Shown: positions 13,101 to 25,500 of the stretch, one piece after another
Numbering within the stretch: the first letter of the stretch is position 1
Layout: the number at the start of each line of letters is the position of its first letter
Origin: Molossus alvarezi
Taxonomy: Eukaryota; Chordata; Mammalia; Chiroptera; Molossidae
Direction: 5' to 3'
NCBI GenBank assembly: GCA_037176705.1
Contig: CM073885.1
Span: 218,748,290 to 218,812,289 of the forward strand
Length of the DNA stretch: 64,000 nt
Made by a program: the position numbers and the translations under genes
The notes under the pieces: model-generated
What the model saw: only the letters and a program-made list of their open reading frames with translations
What the model was told of the DNA's origin: nothing
Databases searched by the model: none

Positions 13101-15031
13101 ACTAGTTCTAGTAAAGTAAGGGCATGTAAGTGACCTTTGGATTTGACAAAATAGAGGTTGCTGGTGACTTTGACGAGAGTCCCTGCAGTAAGGTAGGGGT
13201 GGGAAGTGAAAAACCAATCGCAGGGTGTTGAGAAGAGAATGAGATGGTTCTGATATGGAAAGAAATAAAACAGGGCAAAAGAAATTTGCCCTAATTTTGT
13301 TTCATATATTTAAAAAATCCCAATTGGTTTAGTGGAAAGCAGTAGAATGACACCTACACATACAGGAATACCTTGTTTTATTGTGCTTCACAGATGCTGT
13401 GTGTTTTAAAAATTGAAGGCAAGACCCTCCACCAACAGAAAAGATGACGAGATACTGGCTTTATCGCAGTGGTCTGGAACTGAGCCCACACTGTCTCCGA
13501 GGTATGCCTGTACAACCAAGTAATTGCTCCAGGAGACGAGAGAATCCATGTCTCAGAGGGAAAACCACACACAAAAGAAAGGAACCGGTTCCCAAACTGA
13601 ACTGAAGAACTGTGTGTGTTTGGGTGGGCACAGGAGTTTAATGCTATTTAATGTCACCAGGGGAGAATTAGGGCATGTCTTAAAATGACCAAATTGGGCC
13701 TTTGAAGAAGGAGAAATACATTTCTAAAGTATTCTTCTGAGGGCATTCACCTACAAAAATACTTCCTTCCCATTAATGGCATATTCCAGGTATTTCCAAA
13801 ATCCATCCTTCCCTTCTTTAGTTAACAAGTTTCTACCTGTGTACCTAGCTGCCCAGCTAGAGACTCTATTTCCCAGCCTCCCATGCAAGAGATGGGCCCA
13901 CATGACCAATGTCTTGCCAAAATAATGAGTGCAAGAGATGTGTTTAATTTCTGTATCACTTGCTTAAAATACATTCCCTGCTCTCCACCTTTCTGTTTTC
14001 CTCTTCGCGTGGACGGGAATACTGATGACGAGCTGAAGCGGTCTGGCTACGCTCAGCAGCAACAAGCCAGTGGGAGCAGAACAGTCAGAGAGATGGATCT
14101 GCATCTCTGAATGGTCACACGGAGCCCTAGACTTCCACCCCAGATGTGAGGGAAAAAATAACTGCTATTTTGTTTCAGCAACTATATCTTGGGAGTCATT
14201 TTATAAGAACATGTTAAACTATACACCGTCCACATCAAACCCATGACGCTCTCCAGCCGTAGGGACATCAGCTCACTTAGGGAGAAATAACGTGACTTCA
14301 GCTGCAGTTCTGTTCACGTTATCATCATGACCCAGGCTAGAGTGGGTCAGTGTGCGTGTGGCCGAAGGAAGGGCCTTACCTTGCCATCCACACGTTCCAG
14401 CCACTGGAGCCCCAGGTTGGTAACAATTCTAGGGGTGCCATCGTCCACTGGGAGGATGTCTACTCGGAACTGCTGAGGTGCTGCTGTCATAATCTGAGGA
14501 GGAAGGAGTAAAAAAAAAACCCTCATCATTCACAGACATCTGAACTCTGTCAGGTCCAGAACCCCTGGAATCAGTTGACACCTCAGGGTGGGCCTGAGCC
14601 GGTTCCCATCACTTACCACCACGGCCTGAGACTGGCAAAGGGAACACTCTGAGAAGGCAGGGAACACTCTCAGAAACAGGGCACTGCCGCAGGGATTGCA
14701 CCTGCTGTGGAAGTCCCAGTACACACCTCGGCCTTCTCCAGTGAGTTCCGTATTGCCCCGAGGTGAAACAATAGCCAAACCATCTCCTTTCAATAACTCT
14801 TGTTACTATTTTCCCAAGAGGCGGAGGAAAACCATCATTAGACTGTTAATATCGAATCTCCAGGTGGAACTCTGCCAGACGTAAAAAGAGGTTTCATGGG
14901 AAGAGATTTTCTTTTGTTATTCCCTCCCCATTTTTTTTTGAGAGAGAGAACTATCCAAAGGGGCAGAAGAAATCAAGAATAAAATATTTGTGGAAATAGA
15001 AGAAACTGTGGTTTATAATTTCGTTCTTGCG

Positions 15032-15070
<39 letters not shown>

Positions 15071-18000
15071 TGAGTGGGCCCCGGCACCTCGCTGTTCTGA
15101 GCGGTGAGGCAGCTGCCGCGCGGGGCAGCAGACGCTGGCTTTGCCACTTTCTACCACCCTTCTTCTAAGTAATTTCTATTTTTAAAATAACACGGTCCCT
15201 CTGGAGACAGGCTGTGACCTTCGATGTTTATCAGAGAGGGAGCCCTCTGGCTGATGTATCCTGAAATCTTTTTTCTCTTCTGAAAGTCAAACTAACTGAG
15301 GAGCAGCTACGGTTTGGGAGAGAGAACATAAAAGCGATGAGCTTCAGGTGGTGATGCTGTGCAGACACTGCAATGGCAGGGACGCCCCGAGCGCCATCCC
15401 CCGGCTCTTCGACCACCTTCTCACCGACTGTCTGTCTCTCAACGATGCAGGAAGATCTTTCTTCCACAAAGAGGAAAGAGTCTGTACCTGCTTCACACAC
15501 TGGTCCTAAATGATGACACGGATGATGATCACAGCCACAGCTGATTGGATGTTCCTGTGCGTGGTACTGGGCTAAGTGTTTTATGTATATCAGGAAGGTA
15601 GGTATCATCCCCACTTTACAGACAGGGCAGCTGAAGCTTAGAAGGGCTAAATGACTTACAAAGTCACTCAGCCAGCAATCGACAGAGCTAGAATTTAGAT
15701 CAGTGCCTTTCAGATGCAAAAGCCATACTCTTAACGGCTGTTATTCTTCAGGAGACTGAGAAATGTTGGCTGACTGATGGGACATATGAAAAAGAAAGAC
15801 AATCTAGAACCATATGATATTAGTAAAAAAAATTGATGAAATAAAAATTAAAGGAGTAGGGGTGGGTAAAAGGAAAGGAGAGATAACAGCAGAATGATAA
15901 CAGTAACTATCAACTTCTATGAAAAGTGCTCATGTTTTGCCAATGGTGGTAAGTATTTCATGTGTATTACCTCTCTGATGGAAGCTGGTGACTATTATTG
16001 TACCCATTTTATAGATAAAAAGCAGAGGCTTAGAGAAGTTAAGTAATTTGCTCAAGGTCAATTGATAGTGACAGAACAAGAACTCAACAAGGCCATCCTT
16101 GGTCTTCAATGCCATGCTTGCCTCTGGACAACCTCTGGCAGACATGGCTGTGTCTCCCTCTCTGCTTCGCCTCACCTCTTTCCCTCCTTCCTCAATGATA
16201 AAGAAGGCGTTCGTCCCGTCAGAAACAGTGAAGGTGAACCGGTCTCGGAGGGAGTTGCTGCCGTCGTGGCTGTAGCTGACCCTGTTCTGGTAGACGTCGT
16301 CCATGGTGAAGGTGGAGGCGTGCTGGAAATGCTGCCCGTCGGCAGTTCGCTCGATGCTGCCATGGCGTGGGGGCTGCAGGATGGTGAACGTGACGGACGC
16401 GGCCTGTCGAGAAGGTAAAAGGCCAGTGGGGAAGGGACATTCTTAAGAGAAACCAGATGTGTCAGTGATGGCCAGCAGGTGGGCCAATGGGGCCAAACCT
16501 AAAGACATTTATAAAATGAGGACTGCATTTCCTTTGTGGATATCAAAAATAAAGCTAAGGAGAGAAATTATATTGATTATTGTAATTGCACTTATATTCT
16601 GGTGTCTTCAGTTGTAAGACTAAGATATTTAAATTTGTCCTTTGTGGGTCAGAAGGGGAAAACCCGAATCCTTAATCTCTCCCAGGATCATAGGAACTAA
16701 ACCTTTTAAAATTATTCATTTCCTTTCCAGCGTCCTCCCAGACATAGTTTTCCCAAAGCTCTTATATACAGAATCTCATTTGCATCAGAATGAAAGTTTA
16801 TTTCCCATTTTTAATCGCTGCTTCTAGGGTGACGCATAGAAGCAAAAATAAAGAGGTAGAAAACCCCACTCAAGACTTTCCAATGATTTCCCACCAACCT
16901 AGAATAAAATGAAAAGGCCTGCCCTGGGCCAACAAGACCTTTTGTGACCTGGTCCCAGGTCTCCTCTCTGGGCCCCCTCTTGACCACAGGGCTTTAGCAC
17001 TTCCGGTTCTTCTGCCCAGAGAGTGATGCTCCCTAATGACTGCGTATTTCCTATTTCTGCTCCTCAGAGAAGCCTTCCCTAACCACTCCGTCTAAAACGG
17101 CACCACCTCCATCGTCTTTAGCTTGCTTTAGTTTTATTCATAGCACTTATAATATCCAACATGGTATTATATGTTCTTTCTTTATTGTCTGTCTTCCTAA
17201 CCAAAGGTTGAACACTCCCTAAGGCTGCGACTTTATGTGTTTGGCTCGCAGCTCTGTCCTTTGTATCTAGAGCAGAGGCCGGCACTGGAGGCAGCCCGTA
17301 TTTGTTGAAAGAGCAAACCGATGAGTGAATGAGCGCTGCACAGGGGAGAGTGCACACGGAACAGGTTAATAAATGCTGTGGTCCGCTCCTAAGAGAGCTC
17401 AATCACACCAGAAGGTTACACGCTTCTATCTGAAAGCGTCCTGAGAATGAGAATTCTGTCTCTACAGGCCCTGTTTTACTGTATAAAGCCTAGTTCTCTG
17501 AGGATGCTTACATTTAATAATTAGTTGTCATCCAGAGAATAAAGGAGATAAAAAGAAGGGAAAGAGGTATAGGTGCCGGAAATCCTTGTTCACGAAAATA
17601 AGGAATAATAAAAATATCAGGTAAAATATCATCTACCTAATTTTCTATAAATCATGATAAACACGCAGCATGTTAAAAGGATTGTCACATGTAATGAGGG
17701 GAGAGAGTGAGTGTACTTAGGGTTTCAGAAAGGGTTTCTGAAAGCAGTTTGATTGCAAATGTATTCGTTTTCTTTTCTGCAGAAGGCTGTGGTCTCTTCT
17801 GGTTTTGTCCTTCAAGGATACTTGTACTAATCCCATCCCTCTGCCCTCCCCCCAGGGTGGATAGTCACAAAGCAACTGCTGGAGTCGCCAGATCAGCCTC
17901 TAGTTCAACCAGAGCACCCAGGGGAATGCTCTTACCTCTGTGTCTGCATCCACCGCCTGAAGCTCAAATTCCGTGATGGTCTTCCTCACTCCCTCCTGTA

Positions 18001-19484
18001 CCCGCATCCCCAAGTTCTGCACAACCGGCAGCGAATCATCCACGGGGCGAAGGGTGATATGGAAAGTCTGAGTCACCTAGCATGGCAGAGACGTGCAGGT
18101 TGGAGGGACACAGTCCCCAGTCCCACCCACGTGGAAGGTGGGTGCCCTGTCCTATCCCTTTCCTACCATTCCTCCTCACAGGCTGTCTGACCAAGAACCC
18201 CAAATTGAGTTCTCTTGGGCAAGAGCCCCAGGAGCTGTCAGAAGCTGCCTCTGTCCTTGGCTGAAAGCCGAGGACAGTGAAGCTCTGATGGCACCAGTAG
18301 CTCTGCAGACCGCTCTGTGATTCACCCATTCAGGAAGGGAATCGAGTTTCTCACCTACCTCATTGACTCCATCCGACAGCGTAAAGCTGAAGGCATCTGA
18401 GTGCTTCTCGGACTCACTGGAATGGATGTACTGAACGTTTCGTGAAGCCAGGTCAGCCTGAGTAAAGGAACTAATCTGGACACCTAGAAAAAGGGGAGAA
18501 GAGATACAGGATGTGGAAATGCCAGCCACACTTCTAAGGCTAGGGCAACGTCATGCTCTCATTAGGTAGAGTCCTTTGTATTGTTCTCATAGCATTTATG
18601 TGCTTCTTCCCGAGACCTTGTGTTTGAGTTGTTTGCATACTTTTTATCTACAATAGCATATGTTCTGTGGGAGCACATGTTAGCTAATTATGTAGGCTTC
18701 TACTATGTGCCAAGTCAACAGCAGGTGCTCAATAAATGTTACCCTTCTTTCTCTTGGAGTTTATGTATGCAGGTCAGATCTGTGAAAGGTAGAGCCATTG
18801 CCTTGTTCTCCAAACTCCTCTTTCTTAAGTTTTATATTCCCCCGTAGCCTCATAGCCCTTTCTGAAAACCTGCCCTAATTTTTAACATTGTGCAATGGGA
18901 ACACTGGACTAATAGGGCTTGGCTAAACATAGCCTTATTTCTGTGATTGGTGAGGCTTCCCCACCCTCCATAGTTGCACTGGATATTTTTTAAGGTCCCT
19001 TTCCAGGTCTATGATTCTGGCTTCTCATACACCACTTATCCGGGCTGACAGTAGACTTACTGTGTGACTCTGAACTTTGGGCCATCCTTCTATATCAACT
19101 TCGAAAACAACCTAGAAAACCACTATCCTTTAACAATGTAGTAAAAAACATGTTAAATTTTTTTCTGAGTCATTTTAAAAGTATAAAAATCTAAAGTGAT
19201 TTTGAATAATGCCAAAGTATCCCACAAGTGAATAACATCTCTATGTTTTTAAATGTCAAACAACATTTAGCGTAGAATTCTTGCTTCCATCTTCGGGTTC
19301 TGGGACTTCTTCTCTGGTGCCAGCCAGGACTGAAACAAAATCACATCTCGTTGACCCTCAGCACCAACTCCCTCTGTCTGATATGGGTGTTGAGGTATTA
19401 ATCCATTTAATCTAATCCTTCCATTTCGTCCTGCAATTCATTTGCTGTTGCCTGGGATTTATTATTTGTCATTGTAGTTTAGCT

Positions 19485-19515
<31 letters not shown>

Positions 19516-22500
19516 TTTTATATATGTATATGTATATATGTAAAAGTACAGAAATTGTACTTTGACTTGGACATCAGTATCACTGCAATCTTAAAAAATA
19601 ATGAACCCGCATGGTCTACATTTGCATCTCTCTTTATCATCCGAAATTTGTTGCCCAGATACAATAGCCTCCTGATACTGGACATTAATTTTTTGATGAG
19701 GCATTTTATATTTCTGTGCTTGCTACATCAGATCTTGACAGGCAAAAAAATGTAGCCCCCTGTCATATAGCTTTGTCTTGTGGTCTGGACAGAAATCCAT
19801 ACCATTCTTTAAAAATTTAATAACTTCAGACTAGTTGCTCTGAGAAATTTAAATCTCTTTCCCTGCTGTGACTCCATCCTCATAGCTCATGGGGAAATAC
19901 TTGTCTGGATTCTCACAATCCACTGGCCACCTAATTCACTGTTCTCTTTATGAGAGGCTAAGACGGACTGAGGAAGGTGATAGAATTTTCCTTTCTCTTG
20001 GGAAGGAAGCACTGGGATTGATTTTTAAAACATTTTTGAGAGGAAATGGACATGTAACAAATCGCACATATATAAAGTGTACAATTTCATAAGCTTTGGT
20101 GCACCCATAAAACCATCACCTCAATCAAAACAGTGAACATATCCCTCACCCCAAAGTTTCCAGCTGACACTTTGTAGTTCTTCCATCCTTGCCATCCTCT
20201 ATCCTATCCCAGAGCAATACCTAAATTGCTTTCTGTCACTCTAGATTAGTTGGCATTTTCTCTGATTTTTCATAAATAGATTCATACCATGTATGCTATT
20301 TTTTTTAATCCTCACCCGAGGATATTTTTCCATTTCTCCTCAGATAGAGTGGAAGGGAGAGAGGGAGAGAGAGAGAAACATCAATCACATGGACTGGTTG
20401 CCTCCTGTATGACCCCAACCAGGGCCAGGGACCGAACTGCAACTGAGGTACGTGCCCTTCACTGGAATCAAACCCATGATTCTGGTCCGTGGGATGATGC
20501 TCTAACCGCTGAGCCAAACCAGCCAGGGCTACAGTGTGTACCATTTTATGCATGGTTTTTTTCATTTAGTATAATTATTTTACAATTCATCTATATTGTA
20601 CCATTATTAACAGTTCATTCTTTTTATGGCTAGGTAGTATTCCATCATGTGAATATGTCATAGTTTGTTTATCCATTTACCTGTTGATCGACATTTAGGT
20701 TATTTCCAGTTTGAGGCTATTCCAGATAAAGCTGCCATGGTCATTTGTGTACAAGTCTTTGTACAGACATAAGTTTTCATTCTTCTTGGGTAAATCTCTA
20801 AGAGTGAAATGACTGGATTACATGTTGGGTACATGTTTAGCTTTTTAGGGAACTGAAAAACGATTTGCCAAAGTAGGCAGCTCACGTTCCATTCCCACCG
20901 GCAGTGCAGAGCGCTGGGCTCGACCGCAGGGGCCTTCCCATCCTGTCCGGGAAACACCGCACACCTACCCTGTGCAGAACACGATTCCAGCCTGCTATAT
21001 ATTTTAGGTTTTATCTTTTAACAACTCTGGGAGGTCAGGGTTGGCACATCACCTCTTTTTTATAGATCAGGACACTGTAATGCAATTAGAAGAGCAACAT
21101 GACCTATACTAGGTCACACAGCTAACCCAAGGACAGAGCCGGGCCTAGAACTCAAGGTCGTCTAGTCCCAAGTTGATGCCTGCTAGGAGTACTTTTTTGT
21201 AGAACTCATCTAGCCTTTTCAGGCTAGATAAGGAGCCTCTTGGATATCACCCTTATCCTTCTTCTTTTTTCAATACAAAAGTAATACATGCATATAAAAG
21301 AAAATGTGAAAAGCACAGAAAAGTAGTAAAGAATCACAAACACCACTCAGACATCTACCACTGAAATATCACCATTGTAATACTTGTGAATTAAACTGTT
21401 TCTTATACTTGACTGTTTAGAACCTTTTTCTTATCTGAAATATTGATTTGGATGGGGTACTTAATATTATCATTTAAATGATATCAATAATGAAGTGCCA
21501 GAGGGTCATGAATTGAGCCTAAAACGTAAGCTTCAAGGGGACAAGTGTTTTGGTGTTTTTTTCACCAACATGTACCTAGACTAGTGCCTGGCACACAGTA
21601 GGTACTTAAAACATATTTGGTGAATGAATTTAGCTCACCCACTATAATCGATATCTAAGAGGCCCTACCTATTGAGCACAGATTTTCAATCTCTATATAA
21701 TATATTTTTTTCAATTTTACCTTTGCTAATTGGGCATTAGAAGACTTCAGCTACTCACTTGTCGGCAAGATGTTGTTTCTAATAACAGATTCTCCTTGCT
21801 GGCTGTCACAGCAGGTGGTTACTGTTTGACATATGTTGAAGGCTTTTAACCCCACAAAGGCATCTGCAGTTACCCACCTGCTGGCTAACCCAGGTCTCTG
21901 GCAGCAGGGCAGAGACCCACGTTAATTAACCCCGTCAGTTTTTCCAATTCCCCTGGAAGGCCAGCACATTACAGAGAATATTCGTCCAGGTCAGGGAAGA
22001 GGCGTGGGAGTAAAGCATCTTTGAAGAGACTGCCTTCCTAAGAGGAGGTCGGGTGGGTACTTCGGCTCCTGCCTTCAGCACGGCTGGGCCCTGTGCCTGC
22101 CGTCCTCGTCCTACCGCGAGCTCACGCTATGGGAGATTCAGCTTTCTGCTTCAGATTTTCTTCAAAGCCTCTGTTAATGGGCTAAACTGTGTATCTCCCC
22201 CTCCCCTTCCCCATTCATATGTTGAAATCCTAATGCTCAGTACCTTGTGGGACCTAATCCACTATGACCATTGTCCTTATAAAAGGGGAGACTTTGACAC
22301 AAAGAGGGAGAACACCACGTGAACAGGAAGATGGCCACCTGTAAGCCAAGGAGAGAAGCCTGGAACAGGTCCTTCTCTCAGAAGGAACCAACCCCACCGA
22401 CACCGTCACCTTGGACTTCCAGCCCCCAGATCTGTGAGACAACACATCTCTGTTTAGGCTGCACAGTCTGTGGTGCTGTGTACGGCAGCCCTAGCAGGCT

Positions 22501-25500
22501 GGTACAGCTCTGCTCTCAGGGAGCACCCACACGAAGACAACGGGTGCAGTCTATCTGGGTTGGGTCATAATATGAAGAGAGGCTGAGATCAAGAGAAAAC
22601 CAAAGAATACCTTTGCTCAAGATCACTTCTGGGAAGTCTCTCCTGACTCACTGCACCCGTCTCCTAGGTAGAACTAGTTGTCCTTGGCACCCACTGTCCC
22701 CTGTCATGTTGCTGTCACCGCTGCTAAAACACACCTGCACCTGTCCATTTGCACGTCTACGACTTTTGAAACGTAAGTTTTCCTTGGCAGCAGCTACTCA
22801 GTAAATAAAGGTGGGAATCAATGCTGCGCCCGAGATTGCTAGATTCCAATATTACTCCTCCCCCACTTCAAAAGTACAACTCCTGACCCCTAGCTGAGCA
22901 ACCAAATCCCCAGGTAGGGTCTGCACTTCCCAGCTACCCCACAGCTCTGTGTGACGGCATTCTTGCCACTAGCTGACCGAAACTGATGTGTGTTCTTCGA
23001 GTAATGCTCCTGGGAGGAAAGGGGTGTGGGCTGCCCTGGCCTTTCTCACCTACTGCTGGCTGGGGGTGACAACGAGTTGTTAGACCAGAAATGGGAGCCT
23101 CGTGTCGGGGGATCACTGAGCCGCCCGGGCCACCTGCCTCTCACTGTGCTGCCAGGGAAGAGAAAACTTCTTTCTCTCAGGCACTGTATTTTGAAGTCTC
23201 TTTATTCCAGCAGCTTAGTTCCTGTCCTAGTAATTTAATTCCTTTCTCTGATTTCCCAAGAAAAAGAGACTCTTTTGGGTCCCTGATGGGAGGGTATGGC
23301 CGCTTCAACCTCGAAAGAACTAGACTCTCTGCTCCTCGGTGGAGGGGCCCTGTCTGTCTTCTGCAGCATGTGCAGGCAGACGGCCCGCTGCACGCACCCA
23401 CCCCGGGAGGACAACAGCTGTGCACCGCGTTCCCGTCTATCTAAGGAGAACAAGCCACTACCATCGGCTGGCCAGGGAAGGCGGCGTGAGTGTAAGTCCA
23501 CTTCACAGTGCACCAGCAAGAGGGCGTCTGCAAACATGGTGCAAGTGAGCCTTGCACGAGGCATTGCCCCCAAACAGCTCCGCACCTGCACTGCAGACAC
23601 AGGCCGAGGAGCTGCTCTGCTCTTGTCAGGAAGATCAGGTTCAGCCCAGCCCCAGCTCCCGGGACAGACATCCTCACCCACCACAACAAATGAGGTGAGG
23701 TGTTGCTCCTATTGTTTTAAAATTTTATTTAGAAAAAAATTCTGACCTGAGGATATATTTTCATTGAGTTTGAGAGAGAGAGAGAGAGAGAGAGAAACAT
23801 CGACTGTTTGCCTCCTATACGCATCCCAACCAGGGATGGAACCTGCAGTCTAGGTGTGTGCCCTGACCAGGAATCGAACTCGTAACCTTCTGGTGTACAG
23901 GATGACACTCCAACCAACTGAGCCACCTGGCCAGGGCAGGTGCTGCTGGTCTTTGAGCTGTAGCCAGCTGCCTTTAGAGAGGACAATAAGTCATCAACAT
24001 GGATTCCCTCTGAAGGGAGACCTTTGACATTTAAAAAGAATCAAATGCATGAAATTATTCTCACTTCGGGGAGACAGGGAAGGAGAAGACAGATGCTGAC
24101 AAACTGCCTCAGGACTGAGTGTGGGGCTCGTCATGGGGGAGGGCCAGGCAGTCCTGCCCTATGAGCAGAGGGGAGGGGCCCCAAGAATAGCAGGGAGGGG
24201 GCTGCATCCCGTATCTGGTCTGCTTAAGAGTTACTAGAAACAGGTGAATTGAGAAAAACTGGTAGGGGCAGGAGACTAGTGGATTAGGAAGTCACCCCTG
24301 GAGGTGAAGGGCAGGTGAAGGAAGAGTCCAGGTAGAGAGAGCCATCCCCCTGTTTTGGGAGGGTATTTCCCAAGAGGGGGGAAAAGGGGGATCACCTGTG
24401 GGTGGCTCCCTGAGCTGTGCTGGCTTGGTCTTGGCAGACAGAATTGAAGCCCAGCAACGGTGAGACTGTAAACCCTGAACAGGGGAATTGGGAGCAGCAC
24501 CGCAGCACTCGGCACAGCCTGGGGGCAGGGAAGGGGCTGTGACCGACCGGCCTGTGGCGCCGGCAGTGTCTTGCACTAAGCGCAGAGCCTCTCAAAGCCC
24601 TGCGTGGTGTGTGCTGCTGCCCCACATGACAGCCAAGAGTCCTGTCCTTTCATCTTTGGAGAGAAACAATCAGCAACCTGACAGAATTCTGGCAGAAGCA
24701 ATTAGCTCATGAATTAGTTATCAAATATCTCATGCAGCCAAGGTCTTGGAAGTGCTGATCTACATACGTTCCCTGGGAACTGGGGGACAAAGGTAGGCCA
24801 CCTGCTTTAATTTGCATTAGGGCTTTGGCCAATCTGTCCATCCCTCCCCATGTCCTCCCACCATATGCACACCACCGAGGACGCCGACACGGTCTGTCTT
24901 CCTCACCTCCTCCACCCTGTCACCTCCACCTCTGGAAACTCATCTCCCACCGCCCTCTCCCTATTCACTGCTGCAGGCACACAGGTCTCCTTGCTGCGTC
25001 TCTGGATGTTCACACTCACTGATCCCCTCTCTGGAATGCTCTTTCCTCACCTACCAGCTTGGCTAGCTCTTCACTTTCTTTAGAGCTACTCAAACGTCAT
25101 CTTTATTAGGAAGGCCCTCCCTCACCCCTTGCTGCCTGTGCACCCCGGTGATGCCCTTATTTCTCCCCAACACTCATCACCAGTGGTACGTGAGGTATTC
25201 GCTTGCCTGCCTGCTTACCATCCGAATCCCTGCATTAGATGGTGGGCACCATCAGGGCAAGTACTTCCCCCAATCTGCTATTTCCCTGGTTGAATGAAGA
25301 CTCTTCATTGCCTCAAAAAAGCAATGAAGATCTAAATCTCCTGCAAGCTGCCACAGCCTGTACGATATATGAAATAAAGACAATTCTACCTTCTGATTGT
25401 CTACTCGGCAAGTATCGCATCCTTCGCCTTCCTCCACTGCCAGTTCCGTGGGTTCTCTTGCTGAAACTCCTTCCTGCCTGCCCTCATCCTTCACCAGCTA

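Larger units (their letters stand above)
14494..16175 (-). other. FRAS1 intron w18-w19
   Basis: 1,682 bp. It contains a CG/CA dinucleotide repeat (15029-15068) and two MIR copies in minus orientation (about 15555-15735 and 15900-16105). A 162-codon frame at 15231-15719 runs through a MIR and is not a gene. Confidence 0.7.

Noticed and set aside
15231..15719. 162-codon minus-strand frame
   Set aside because: It runs through a MIR copy and has no family resemblance; no exon ends fit the FRAS1 phases.
21920..21945. gttaattaac as an HNF1 site
   Set aside because: It lacks the central base of the HNF1 palindrome and stands alone; too weak to report.
23235..23745. Overlapping 149-codon open frames on both strands
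   Set aside because: GC-rich sequence is open by chance. The proteins are arginine/proline/serine-rich without any domain, there are no splice or start signals, and w15-w16 already join in frame across this intron.
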